From NCBI RefSeq assembly GCF_052857255.1, contig NC_135497.1:551614113-551678112 (forward strand): a stretch of DNA of 64,000 bases. Reading direction: 5' to 3'. A program made the translations under genes and the position numbers. Below, piece by piece: positions 43,286 through 54,636 of this stretch. The notes beneath the pieces were generated by a model. It saw nothing but the letters and a program-made list of their open reading frames with translations, was not told where the DNA came from and searched no databases. Numbering within the stretch: the first letter of the stretch is position 1; each line of letters begins with the position of its first letter. Source of the stretch: Amblyomma americanum. Its lineage: Eukaryota > Arthropoda > Arachnida > Ixodida > Ixodidae.

Positions 43286-44704
43286 GTATGTAGTTTGCTT
43301 CATAGCTGCAAATGAAGAATCTGCGATATTTGTTTCCCTTTATGTCCATAAGTAGAACAAGCTACCATCACTGCTACACCATTGCGCTCGCTTATTCATG
43401 CATTAAACTGACCGTCCAAAGCTTTAAGCAGTGTGAATGCCCGGCAGCTTTTCTCATGCACCTTTGGAGCAGTGATCTTCCAGCTGCTTCTAAAAATGTT
43501 GTGCACGAAACAAATGTCAATTTTGTGCTGCATCACTTAATTGCCAAACGTGACAATTGGACAGCAGCCGTTGTTTGAGCATTAAGTAGCGAGTCTCACC
43601 AAGTACTAACAAAGGTGAAGAGAAATAAAGCAGGGCTGTCGTCATCTTGTCTATTAGTTACATTCCATATTATCCGGATGGTCACATTAGATTGATAAAT
43701 GTAAAATCTTCAGGGTGATGGCATAGTTAACTGCACTGTTGTGATTCACTTGCAGTTCAGTGGCTCATGACACAGGTAATAAAATATTAATGGTTCCACA
43801 TATTGTTTGTACATTGTATAGGTGGGATCACTAACAGGCCCTTGTGCGTGGAAAACTCAACTTGACACACGAAGCCATTTCTTTTGCTTCATGCAAAGCT
43901 GAAATGCTGGAACGCAGGTAAGTGACTGGTTGCTTCTTATCATTGCTGCGCCCTTCGTGGTTTTATTTCTGTCTGCAAGAGACATGTGTTGAGCAGAAAT
44001 AATTTCAGAGAAGTACGTATTGCCACAGGCACAACAACTTAAAATTAAGGGTGGCCATTTCCCATGATTTTGATCTTTTTCCTCAGTCATTTTTCCTCTT
44101 GAACAAATTTGTATTCTTCGTGCGCACTTTTTCATTCCTTCCGTTGCAGTCTCCTAGTTTCAGTGAAAATATCTGCCATATGCCTCCAAATGTCGCATGC
44201 TAGAAAAAAGTAACTAGCTTTATCTTGTTTTTTAAGGGTTGTGAACATTAACAAAGGAATTTAATTTGCGTTTGGCTGTGCTTCCTATGAAGAAAAGCAC
44301 CAAAGGTGCTGCATGAGGCACAACGAAAGAGCTCAAAGACACAGCATGCAACGCGATGAATGTGGTACTGTCAAGCAACACTCTAAATTTTCAAGGCTAT
44401 CAGACACTTGCACCCCGTAGCCAAGACAATGCTGCCAACATACTGTAATTGATAGCTGGTGTTTCAGTCTCAGTCTTCGGAAAGCTATGAGCTGTCACTG
44501 ATTCTTTCAAAGCACAGAAACTGAAGATGTTCGAACAACGTTCTCTTGTCTTTGACGAAGCTAAAACTAAATCTGTCGTACTGTTCTCTTACAGTACTAT
44601 TTGAGGTACATAGGTTTACTTGTTCTAAGTACTTCTTCTCAGTGCTGAATGTTTTGCATAAATACGTGAGGCCCCTTATGCGGGGTGTTTATTTAACTGT
44701 GTAC
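43286..44704. other. No gene supported
   Basis: Presumed intron or intergenic sequence. A pair of good splice-site-like sequences at 43822 and 43917 encloses 96 bp with no frame open to the end. Confidence 0.4.
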
Positions 44705-44708
44705 ATAT

Positions 44709-45083
44709 TGCCGCGAAGCTTGTTTTTTGTCTGATCTTCTTATCGCGGCAGGCACGCCGCATTATCACTTTTCTGGGACGCGAAAGGCGACCAGAGTTAT
44801 CTCGATTTTTCCTAGCCTCGCGCAAGTGTGCCTACTATGTTCTGGAACTTTCCTTGCCGCCTTTAAAATCGAGCACGGCTAAGAGCGGCGGGCATTCTGT
44901 TAGTCGACGACCGCCGAGCACGTTCGCTGCTGTCGCCGCCGCTGAGTTTTCAGAGCTGTTCTTAGTGGGCGTAAGCCAGCCTATTAAAGTATTCTCTTAC
45001 GAGCTGCTCTGTGCCTTCCTCAAGACCAGACCCCAGTCGGTGCTACGTGACCCCGGCGGAGTTCCCGTCACCACCTCGTGACA
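44709..45083 (+). mobile_element. Solo LTR, 375 bp, with 4-bp target duplication
   Basis: The segment starts TGCCGCG and ends GTGACA, and is flanked on both sides by ATAT (44705-44708 and 45084-45087). An ATTAAA at about 44983 could be its polyadenylation signal. A 4-bp duplication and TG...CA ends fit a Gypsy-type LTR left by recombination between the two LTRs of an element. The 75-codon frame inside it is not a gene. Confidence 0.75.
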
Positions 45084-45120
45084 ATATTGTGTTTTTAAAC
45101 GCTGACAGAGCTACGTCGGT

Positions 45121-45400
45121 GCGCTCTGTGCAGGTGGACTGTACAGCAAGGCGGACATGAGGTACATGATAGGTCTCAGTGATTAAAGAATTAACTAAAA
45201 TTAAGTACTTTTTAACTTTTAATTTCAAGTGCCGATATTATATTAACAAACTGAAGGCTGTTTAAATAGATGCTGGGTCCAGTTTTTAAATTTATTTTTT
45301 CGCAACGTATTTCAAAATATTTAAAGCCAAAAATGCAAATCTTTTTCCCGTAAAGTTAGCTTCCCGCACTGCACAGATTTAAAATGGCGTCGCTGGGCGT
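45121..45400 (+). repeat. Left arm of a long inverted repeat
   Basis: This arm is the imperfect inverted copy of about 45695-45971. Matching landmarks are 'ctgtgcaggtgga', 'agcaaggcgga', 'ctcagtgatt', 'ttaactaaaatta', 'atattatat', 'aatatttaa', 'cgtaaagtt' and 'cttccc'. It begins about 35 bp after the solo LTR. Confidence 0.75.
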
Positions 45401-45416
45401 AGTATTCTCTCGAAAC

Positions 45417-45660
45417 GGCCGCCGCGGTGGTTCAGTGGTTATGGCGCTCGGCTGCTGACCCCAAAGACTGCGTTTCGATCCCGGCCGCGGCGGTCGAATT
45501 TCGATGGAGGCCAAAGTATAGAGGCCCGTGTACTGAGCGATGTCAGAGCACGTTAAAGAACCTCTCGTGGTCGAGATTTCGGGAGCCCTTCACTACGGCG
45601 TCCCTCATAGTCTGAGTCGCTTTGGGACGTTAAACCCACATAAAACCAAACCATAAAACC
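45417..45660 (+). repeat. SINE family B, full copy in the spacer of the inverted repeat
   Basis: The head 'gccgccgcggtggttcagtg' then 'gttatggcgctcgg' is a clear tRNA-like A-box and 'gtttcgatcccgg' (about 45472-45484) a B-box. The body follows the same order as the copy at 29800, ending 'gctttgggacgttaaaccc' and 'ataaaaccaaaccataaaacc'. It fills nearly the whole spacer between the inverted arms. Confidence 0.88.
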
Positions 45661-45694
45661 AAATTTGTCGCGGAAATCCAACTAACTGCTTCTG

Positions 45695-45971
45695 TATACG
45701 CTGTAAAATGTGCATTGAGGGAAGCCAACTTTACGAGATAAAAAGTACGTATTTTTGATGTTAAATATTTCGAACTGCGTTGCAGGTCAACAAAATTTAA
45801 CTGGATTCAGCTTTCGTGTTGACAACCTTCCATTTCCTGATATAATATTGGCCCCTAATATGAAGAGTAAGAACGTTGATTATTTAATTTTAGTTAATTA
45901 ATCGTTCAATCACTGAGCTGTAACACGTACATAAGTCCGCCTTGCTGTGCAATCCACCTGCACAGACCGCA
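45695..45971 (-). repeat. Right arm of the long inverted repeat
   Basis: It pairs with 45121-45400 in reverse complement. The arms have diverged by many substitutions and small indels, so the structure is not recent. Confidence 0.75.
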
Positions 45972-46539
45972 CATACGTATCTCGCACAGGGATTAAAATA
46001 AGTGTGCATGGATGGCAGCAGGAGGTCTAAAGAACGAAAGCTGTGATGAGAAAGGCGCGGGGGAAGGGGAGTGAGGGGTAGGGGGTTAAGGCTGTGAGTC
46101 ACATTGCTGGACTGTGGGGAGGTGGTCAATGACGACTTTTCTTCTTTGAGCTGCAGAGCGATGCGACAGGATTCCCTTTGTGCGGTTCATGTTATTCCGG
46201 GTATTTTGAATGCTTCAGGATTCGAGTAAGAGCCTTTTTCGATAATTTGTTTCGGTTCCCAGAATGCTAGTTTTTTCAAAGTTTATTCTGTGGTCTGATT
46301 CTTCGGAATGTCTTTGAAACAGTGCCGTCATGGTTCTCACATACAGTGCCGTCGGTGTTCAGCACAACCATGGCTGTTCGAGCATCGATTGCAGCCGTAG
46401 AGGCTTCAGTGCACATCTGTTTTTCTTAAGGTTTGACTGCTCCAAATTCCAAGGCAGTTACAAAAGCAGTGGCAAGGGACCAGAATCTTTTGTCCTTCAA
46501 AACCCCTTGGGCGACTGCAGTGGGATCCCGACTACATTA
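45972..46539. other. No gene supported
   Basis: Possibly the decayed end of the pseudogene that follows on the minus strand; nothing specific can be read. Confidence 0.35.
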
Positions 46540-47232
46540 CATTTAGGCCGTTGTGCGGCCGGCTGCTGGCAGATATGCGATTAGCCCGCATGCTTCTCCA
46601 ATAATCGAAATCTTGTCTTTGCTTCAGTACGAAGTATATCGTCAGGAGTGTCCACAATCTTTGGCATGTAAAAATTCATTTCACAGTGTATGTTCCTGCA
46701 GGTGTCAATCGACCGGGCAGTGCTATGGTGCGTATGCTTCCCTCTGCAAGTGGCGCTGAGTTCCGGACTACTTCATCTTCTACTTCCTTTAAAACTTCAA
46801 AAGACGGCTATTTGCTAATTGCAGTAAAAAATGAGTTTACTCTTCAAAGGCCGTCAGGCAAAGCGGCTACTGCTGTCGCATCTCGGACAGGAGAGGCTGC
46901 TGGTGGCTGTGCAACCGCCTCTTTAACTTGCTTCCGATCTAAGCTTTTTAGGCATGCTACCTTTTGGTAAATCCCAAGAATTTTTTTACAGAAGGCTTCC
47001 CCTACTACCACAGGTCATTTGACCGCGATCTGTACTCTTTTGCTGTCACAAACAGCACCACTACAGCAATGTATTTGCAGCGCCTTCCCTGTCCTGGCTT
47101 GCAAGTACATTTTTCATGTAGCGAGAAATCAGGCATCTGTGGAAAAAATTCATAAAATGCCTCTTGTAAAGCTGCACTACAGCAAGCTTGCGTCGTCAAC
47201 GTCGCTTCACCATCCCCCATCGCACTGAACAA
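46540..47232 (-). pseudogene. SWIM zinc finger plus YqaJ-like nuclease remnant
   Basis: On the minus strand the open part (47232-47005) contains KCTCKPGQGRRCKYIAVVVL; CxC then C-K-(H) is the SWIM zinc finger, with Tyr in place of the final His (47071-47109). After stops and shifts, a second readable stretch (about 46665-46555) has LWTLLTIYFVLKQRQDFD followed by YWRSMRANRISAS, the W-x-x-x-R-x-x-R-(I/L)-(S/T)-A-S signature that opens YqaJ-type exonuclease domains. Proteins combining SWIM and YqaJ are multi-copy in several invertebrates and behave like transposon genes, as I remember. At least three stops break this copy. Confidence 0.5.
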
Positions 47233-47518
47233 ATATTTTTGCGAATTCTACATTTTGGAAACTTTCCATGCAATTAATTCGAAGAAAGGAGCCAGTGTTC
47301 CAGTAATGTGGCAAGAATACGAAAACAATGTCAAGACAGCGCTGCCCTCGCTATTCTAATTAAGGGCACTAAAGCAGGTAGTGCAACATGCGCTTTCGGT
47401 GCTTGAGTGATAAGGTGATACTTATGAAAATGGGGGTGATACTGACAATAATTTAATATATATAATATAAAAGCAATATGCTCTGGGATAACCGGTGAGG
47501 CAACTTTTCAGCTATGGT

Positions 47519-48236
47519 CTCTGTTGATATCTCAAAGCTGAACATTGGGGCTCAAAATTAACATAGAGGAAACCAAATTAAGGTTAAACAGCCTCGCAAG
47601 GAAACAGCAGTTCACAATTGATAGCGAGGAGCTTGAAGTAGGAAGGGAATACGTCTAGTTAGGGCAGGTAGTGACCGCTGATGTGGATCATGAGAGGGAA
47701 ATGAAAAGAAGAATGAGAATGGGGTGGAGCGCACATGGGCTGGTTCCTTCAGATCGAGATTGGCAGTTTATCAATATCCCTGAAAAGAAAATTGTACAAC
47801 AGCTGTGTCTTGCCAGTACTCACCAACGAGACAGAAACGTGGAGGCTAACTAAAAGGGTTCAGCTTAAGTTAAGGACCACACAGCGAGCTGTGGAAATAA
47901 AAATGAAAGGTGTAACCTTAAGAGACCGTAAGCGGGCAGAGTGCGTTAGGGGACAAACGCGTGTTAATAACATCCTCGTCGAAATCAAGAGGCAGAAATG
48001 GACTTGGGCAGCGCATGTAATCCGAATGCAAGATAACCGCTGGTTCTTAAGGGTAGCGAAGTGAATTGCAAGAGAGGGAAAGCGCAGCAGGTGGCGGCAA
48101 AAAGTTAGTTGGGCGGATGAGATTGAGAAGTTTGGGGGTGTACAGTGGACGCAGCTGGCAAAGAACAGGGTTAATTGCAGAGACATGAGACAGACCTTTC
48201 GTGTGCAGTGGGCGTAGTCAGTCTGATGATGATGTT
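47519..48236 (+). mobile_element. RTE-type LINE, 3' part
   Basis: The plus-strand sequence encodes, in broken frames, the end of an RTE ORF2: LKINIEETKLRLNSLARKQQ, VTADVDHEREMKRRMRMGWS, then LPVLTNETETWRLTKRVQLK, RTTQRAVEIKMKGVTLRDRK and RQKWTWAAHVIRMQDNRW. It ends with 'gtgcagtgggcgtagtcag' and a GAT-repeat tail, the hallmark of RTE 3' ends. It is related to the copy at 54640-55572. EN and most of RT are absent. Confidence 0.8.
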
Positions 48237-48949
48237 ATCACACTCGCGTGTTCCCATGAAATCATGGAAGCGCTGTGCTTTTTTAACGACGGAACTTGTG
48301 AAATTTGTGCTGTGCAGACAGTGATAGGACGGAAGCTCAAAAACTTTAAACCTTCATGCCTGAGTCCAATATGTGATATTTTCCTGATGCTCATCGTTCT
48401 GGTTTACAAGCTTGCTGGTTTCTCACCCGGCCGCGCCCTTGCGAACGTCCTACTATTACAGCAGAACGCATGTAAACGAAGCAAGCATGTGCATTAAGCA
48501 AGGAAAGAGCATTGGTCATGGGTCAACGCATGAAGGCATTCGCGTGGCGATATAATGAAAGCGGCATGCTCGCACTGAGCTTCTCTTTGCAGGCGAGCCT
48601 GTTGACACTCGTGTGAGGCAGACACGTGGCGCGTATGGAGACGATGTCGTCCCAAACAGCCTTGACGTCGGACACGCGTCCGCTCTGACACAGTGCCATC
48701 CTCTTGCGCGCACTATCACCACAGAATTAACCATCTGGCACACGCGTAAACGGCAAATCGCACTCAATCACTTCAGTCATGTTTACGGCTTGAGGTTCGC
48801 CTTAAGTTCCAACAACCGCTGGTACGCTGCTTTCAATGGCGCCCCTACAGGCGCTGCACATAGCATAGAACACTGTCTGTCCTGAATTACTTGCAGCAAG
48901 TTTCATTATGACGGATTCGGAGAATATTTCTTGATGCTGCTAGCAAAAT
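48237..48949. other. No feature recognised
   Basis: Anonymous sequence following the RTE tail; no gene or repeat supported. Confidence 0.4.
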
Positions 48950-49160
48950 ATTTCTCATAGCGGTGCCAGATTCTAACATATTCAGAGCGCTGTCACGTAC
49001 CTCAAGTGTGGAGTCCGTCGAGGCTCAATTTTTATCCCTCCCATTGAACGTTTATATTAATGACCCTTGCTAATGTCACCACTTCTTTACACACTTGTCA
49101 GTATGTTGATGCCACCCTGCCGCTTTCACAGTTCCAATTACTTTACCACTCTTTGAGACC
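48950..49160 (+). mobile_element. Degraded LINE RT, motif B to C
   Basis: In shifting plus-strand frames, YLKCGVRRGSIFIPP (from CGVPQGSILGP) lies at about 49000-49050 and QYVDATLPL (from YADDT) at about 49110. The match to the usual spacing between RT motifs B and C supports a LINE remnant, possibly CR1/L2. Nothing outside these motifs is readable. Confidence 0.45.
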
Positions 49161-50299
49161 GTTAAGAGGAAGCTACCCGCTCGATTGGCCATTTCAGACC
49201 TGACTTAATGCGTACGAATCCTTTAAAACAACGCAGTAGCGCATCCGTATCCTTAAAAGGTAGTGTCAGCCAATGGGCCCATGGTCTCGGAAACGTCCAA
49301 ATGCAATCCTTGCTCATGACACCCTGTACGCGTGTCACATGCGACAACTGTCGCGGAATTTATAAAAGTGACCTTTCACGCAACACGGTCATGGCGCGCA
49401 TACGTAAAAACTAAGTACCGGCTGCCTACTTTACAGCCTGTAAATGTTTTTTCTATTTTCGCTGACCAAAATATTGGCACAGCGATAAGCATACAGTGCC
49501 TCAGGGTACCGAATACGCTGTTTTGAATCGTTCCAATGCACGGAGAAAAAGTGCCAGTGATATTCTTAAGAACAGAGCCCCAGTTGTGCTCTGTCGCACC
49601 AGCAAGAGGAATTCGATAAATGTGCTTCAAACAGTAGGTAGCCCTTTGTTTGATAATTTATGGAATACATTATTGTCCAGAATTATTTTCAGAAGGGAGC
49701 CTGGAGACAAGTGATTGTTAAATATATGATGCAACGAATACTAGTTAACTTTTACGAAAAATTCATAAGCGAAAAAATTCGCATAATTATTATTGAAAAG
49801 CCGCAGATTCAAGATATATCCCATCGATTTTTAAAGAATGTGATTCTGCACTGCAATCAACGGTGTATGATAGCAGAACATGTGTGCTAGTTTTCGCAGG
49901 AATTTTGCTTTTAATGCTGCAGTATTCATGTTTCAAAAATATTATGATGAATGTCGCAATATCGTCAGTTAGTTTTGTGCTGCGTAAATATACTACCGCT
50001 GCTGGCGGGCATAGCCGCACAAGCCAACAAGTAGAGTAGACATGGCTGCATCTTTGTTTCTGAAAGCATGAAATAAAACTATTATTCTTGATGGCAGGAA
50101 TAGTTATTCTCAAATATTTGTTTGCAATCCCTCATTAAAACATGAATATACAACAACGCAGAAACTAACAAGGCGTGCGCGTTATGTTGCTCCTCGATCG
50201 GCCACAAGGTACTGTGCGGTGAGACGTGCCGGCGTTCTGGATGTCTTCAATAATTCGCCGGAAGAGGCGTTTCCCGGGACATCGAAAGATTTATAGAGA
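49161..50299. other. No feature recognised
   Basis: AT-rich sequence with short open frames on both strands, none recognisable. Confidence 0.4.
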
Positions 50300-50378
50300 A
50301 AGCGCGAACGAGGTACAGTTAACCGACATGCCTTTGCCCTGCAGTGGGCGTAGTGAAGCTGATGATGATGATGATGCT
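50300..50378 (+). mobile_element. RTE 3' tail fragment
   Basis: The sequence 'cctttgccctgcagtgggcg' then 'tagtgaagctgatgatgatgatgatg' (about 50333-50378) is the same 3' end as the RTE copies at 48200 and 58380. Only the last 80 bases or so remain. Confidence 0.75.
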
Positions 50379-50520
50379 TTCCTAAGTGGTGCCTCTTGCT
50401 TTCTTCAATGGCGTTTGTGGTTGTTTAGCTACTGTCTCTGCCAAAAGAAGGATGAAAGGTGGGTGAAGCAATCGTATAGCAGTTTTTTTCTCCCGACTGT
50501 GGCCAGAAAGCTCGCTGGTT

Positions 50521-51600
50521 CTTGAAAAGAGAGAAAGAAAGAAGGAAAGAAGAGAAAAACGAAGAAAAGAAAGGAAGGAAAGGAGGCAGAAAAGAAAGAG
50601 AAGAACCAAAAAAGGAAGATCGAAAGAAATAAAGGAGGAAAGAAAGAAAGGAAGGAATTGAGAAAGAAAGAGGGAAAGAAAGAGAGAAAGAAACAAGGAG
50701 AGAAATAAAAGAAGGAAGGAAGCTAGAAGGAAAGAAATAAAAGAAGGAAGGAAACTAGAAGGAAAGAAATAAAAAAATAAAAACAGAAAGGACAGAAAGA
50801 AAGAGAAAAAGAAAAAGAGAGAAAGACAATAAAAAAGAAGACGGAAAGACAGAACGAAAAAAAGAAAAATAAAGAAACGTACAGAGAAAGAAGGATGTAA
50901 CGCCTTTGGGCTAAGCGGGGTAATTGTTGAATAAAGAATAAAGAAAGAAAGAAAGAAAGAAAGAAAGAATAAGGACAGAAGTAAGGAAAGCATGAGAGGA
51001 AGAGAAGAAGGGAACAAAGAGAAGAAGGAAAGAAAGAGAGAAAGAAGGAAGGAAAAAGAAAGCAGGAAGAAAAGAAAGAGAGAGAGAGAGAGAGAAAAAG
51101 AAATATGGAAGGAAGGAAACAAAGGAAGGAAGAAAGCAGGACAGAAAGGAAGAGAGAAGGAAATTAATATAAAATAAAGAAAGACAGCAAGAAAGAAAGG
51201 AGAAAAATGAAGAAATATAAAGAGAGATAATCAAGGAAAAGAAAGGAAAGAAAGAAGAGAAGGAAGGGAAAAAGAAAGAAAGAAAGAAAGAAAGGAAGAA
51301 ATAAAGAAAGGAAGAGAAAGAAGGCATAGTAAAGAAACAAAGAAAGTAAGAGAGAAAGAATTAAAATTGAAGGAATAAAGGCACAGAAAAATAAACAAAG
51401 GAGAAAAAGGCGTAGAGAAAGAAAGAGGAAAGAAAGAAGGAAGGAAAGCGGGAAAGAAAGAAAAGAAGGAAGGAAGGAAAAAGGAAAGAGAGAAAGGAGG
51501 AAGGAAAGAGGGATAGAAAGAAAGCAGGAAAGAAAGAGAGATAGAAAGAAATCAAGAAGGATGGAAAGGGAGAAAAAAAAAGGAACGAAAGAAAGAAGCC
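50521..51600 (+). repeat. Polypurine tract of about 1.08 kb, GAAA/GGAA units
   Basis: The plus strand is almost entirely A and G, in diverged units such as GAAA, GGAA and AAGG. It is interrupted at about 50895-50935 by 'gtaacgcctttgggctaagc' and 'ggggtaattgttgaataaag', which looks like a LINE 3' terminus on the plus strand followed by perfect (GAAA)n. Long open frames of Ser, Phe and Leu on the minus strand are products of the simple sequence. Confidence 0.95.
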
Positions 51601-52094
51601 ATTGGGCATTTATTTTAATCGTTCTTTAAAAACAGACGCGCTGATATATCTGCTATAGAGACAAAAATATCGTTCAACGAATTTTTTTGTAGGATTTCCC
51701 GGCGTTAAAACAAGGTGGTGTTCAACGCGACAGAGATTTGAAAACGCGTCACCTTCTTTATTAATTATTCTCAGGTACCAAAACAAAACTTCTACCAAAA
51801 GCTTTGCTACCGTCCGCGTTAAGCAAATATGAAAAGGCCAGCTTAAGAGGCTCACCTTAAAAGCATATATTGTTGCTTCAAATTTTAATCTCACATTTTG
51901 GTTCAAGCGCCCAGGTCAAGATGAGACAGCAAAGTGAGGCGCTCTTCGGCGCTGCACAGGAACCTTCACAATCATTGTGAGGCTATCCGCATAACAAACA
52001 TTTTGTCCGGAGAGAATCCGGCACTGTTTTGTTACATGACCCCCTATTGATTTTAATGTATCTAGTCTACGCGATCTCTTTTGAATTTACTGCA
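51601..52094. other. No feature recognised
   Basis: Anonymous sequence; one 98-codon minus-strand frame (51906-51610) has no recognisable domain. Confidence 0.4.
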
Positions 52095-52170
52095 TGTCTT
52101 CGCAACTCTTTATTTCTTATTTATTTAGTCCTCAAATGCACCTTGGGCAGGGGTTTTACAAGAGGGTTGT
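52095..52170 (-). mobile_element. LINE 3' tail, CR1-like, minus orientation
   Basis: The plus strand reads 'tttatttcttatttatttag' then 'tcctcaaatgcaccttgggc' and 'aggggttttacaagagggtt'. In reverse this is a stem-like terminal block followed by an AAAT tail, as in CR1-type LINEs. No coding sequence is attached. Confidence 0.4.
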
Positions 52171-53139
52171 TAGTGCTGCTGCTCTCTCGCTTCGATACTG
52201 TCCAATGGGCGTGCCATTGGGGTCGATTCGCATAACGTAACACGAGCTTCTGGACGCAATTGCAACTGTGCGAAGTAAATAGAAAAAAGTATTTCTAAGA
52301 GGTTCTTCCATCGCCACAGTGCGCTGCACAAGTAACTTTTCTTGCTCGACAGAAAGATGCAGTGCTTTGGTTTCAAAAAAAAAAATAATAACTTTGCACA
52401 CTCGTTGCCCTTAATATCCTCCCGTCATTTTATTGTTGCTTTGCGGCGGTCGCCTTCAGGGATACCACGGCAGCCGTATTTCATGTTTTGCGCCATTCCG
52501 CAATGGACGTCTGCCGTCTATAAGTTCACACCACTCCAGAGAGCGATAAAACAAGGGCAAAGCCTTAGAGCAAGCTCTAAAACCAGTGTTGTGAATTTAG
52601 GCCCTTTAGAAAACCATTGTGTCGCGCTTTAACCGACTTGTTCATTGCTGATAAAATATTTGCCATGTACGAAAGCCAGGTGCAAACATTCTTAAACTTT
52701 GGAAACGATGAGAACAACAACAAAGTGTAATAATACAATACAATACTTAAATATTTTCTGGACACTTGGTCAGTTGAGGCACACAGCGCCAATAGGAAGC
52801 CGCTGGGGAAATTAAAACAATTTTTACCGCTTTGTTCTTCACGAGCCTCACTTTGCAATTTTTTTCTCTTCTTGGGAAAAACAAATCTCATCAGCCTTTA
52901 AGAGACCCTATAAAGGGTGTTTGAGGTTGTCTATAAAATGCTCTCATTATGTAGAGTACAGGCCAACGAGCGTTCATGCCGCGTACAAGACCTCGGACGC
53001 GAGCCGATCATTTAGAATACAATTTTTGAAACTCCCGCTTCCGCGCCCAGCGGCGACCTGCGGTGCTGGACTTTCGCCCGAATCCGCAGTCGTTAAGCCA
53101 GCATCCGCGCTCGTTACGTCAACAGCGGACTGCTAGCAT
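52171..53139. other. No feature recognised
   Basis: Anonymous sequence. Just before the next element there is a short duplication of 'ctagcattgg' (about 53133-53167). Confidence 0.4.
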
Positions 53140-53650
53140 TGGTTGGCTAGCATTGCTAGCATTGGTGGACTGCTAGCACGACGTGAAGAAACTTTGCTGT
53201 GTCGCCTTTGGCTTTGTGTAGCTTTCACCAACCATTACTCGTTCTTAATCGGCATGGCTTATAGTCCTGCATGTGCCATCTGTCGGTATGACGAGACTAT
53301 ATCCCACATTCTTTGTGACTGCCCTGCCTACAGCGTCGAAAGACAGTCGCTCTGCCGTGCGCTGGAGCGTCTAGATTCACGCCCACTGACAGACATGAAG
53401 ATTCTCGGCCACTGGCCGTGGCGATCTTCGGCGGTAAAGGCCCCCAAGGCCCTGCGCCGCTTCTTGCGAACTTCTGTCCTGCCCAGTAGGCTGTGACATT
53501 AACGAATGCTGAATTCTCATAGTGACTCTTCTTTCTCGTTCATTTTTTACCCCCTCACCGCTTTCCCACCGTGTAGGGTAGCAAACCGATTTTTCTTCCT
53601 GTTAACCTCCTTGCCTTTCGTCTTCTCCCTCCTCCCCCTCCTTTCAGAGT
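53140..53650 (+). mobile_element. I-type LINE, 5'-truncated C-terminal end
   Basis: The plus-strand frame 53143-53496 encodes the end of an ORF2: LWLCVAFTNHYSFLIGMAYS, then PACAICRYDETISHILCDC (a C-x2-C-x7-H-x4-C motif) and PLTDMKILGHWPWRSSAVKA, ending with the AL-RFLRT--L---L block common to I-type LINEs with RNase H. The stop is followed by a pyrimidine-rich 3' UTR. The motif is intact although all upstream domains are missing. Confidence 0.75.
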
Positions 53651-54400
53651 CCCATTAAGTGCATTTTACTGGCCATGTGGTAGATCATTTCAGATAAACT
53701 TGTAAATAGTCTCAGAGAACATTTTAAAGTTAGGTAGAGGGAGGCGAGAAAGTGTCGTTTCAATAAATGAAAGTTTTTTTGTTCATTCTTTGTCACACAA
53801 AAACCGACGGCGACGAAGATAAAACTGTTCACAATGACCGCTTCGCAAGTGCACAATGTCAGCAGCGGCAGTTCATTGGTTCTACAAAGGAGGCAAGAAT
53901 ATTACAAGAGGGAGAAATATAATACCATGTAACACAAGAAAGTATAAAATGGTAGACCCGTATATTTCAACACAGTCAATGATGCTACCTAACCAATGAA
54001 GTTTTTCCCGAGGTGCAGAAAAAGACTATTTTTTCGTTATACATACGGGAACCACAAACATTTCACTGTATTTACTAGTGTAGCGTGTGTTGTGTGGTAC
54101 AAGGTGAACAAAGTGAGACAAAACGAGGCCAGTTCATTGCATTACCATGATATGAAAACAAGGAAACCTATATTTACAGAGCTTAATAACTGGAATAACT
54201 TTATATTTTATTCGTATGGGGTGAGTTGGCGCGTCATAAGAGGCATTTGTAGTGATTCGTAGCATTTTTCTCTGCACAGCAAAAAGCTTTAGGATGCACA
54301 ACATAGAGGTATTTCTTCATGCCAAAGAACAATACCCCAAATATGATAAACAGAATGCGGAGCGTAGGTCTAGCTTTGTTTCTACGAGCAGTTTATATTT
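53651..54400. other. No feature recognised
   Basis: AT-rich anonymous sequence. Confidence 0.45.
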
Positions 54401-54636
54401 GGTTTGGGTTATTTAGTTTAACTTCCCAAAGCAACTCAGGCTCTGAAGGACGCCGTAGTGGATCACTGCGGATAGCTTTGATCATGTTGGGTTCTTTGAC
54501 GTGTACCGACATCGCAGAGTACATGGGCCTCTAACATTTCACCTCAATCAAAAGGCGGCTGCCGCAGCCGGGAACTAACGCGCGTCTTTCGGGTCAGCGG
54601 CCGAGCACCATAACCATTGAGCCACCGCGGCGGCAG
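54401..54636 (-). repeat. SINE family B, full diverged copy
   Basis: The minus-strand head at 54636 reads 'gccgccgcggtggctcaatg' then 'gttatggtgctcggccgctg', and the tail at 54401 matches 'aaataacccaaacc'. The internal order is the same as in the copies at 29800 and 45417, with many substitutions. It lies directly upstream of an RTE remnant. Confidence 0.82.

Noticed and set aside
43822..43917. A third exon of the THAP gene between 'gtatag' and 'cag|gtaagt'
   Set aside because: Splice-like sites are good, but all three frames contain stops within the 96 bp.
44854..45081. A 75-codon Ser/Ala-rich protein on the plus strand
   Set aside because: It lies wholly inside the solo LTR.
50382..51609. 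Large minus-strand proteins rich in Phe, Leu and Ser
   Set aside because: They are translations of the polypyrimidine strand of a simple repeat and have no domain content.
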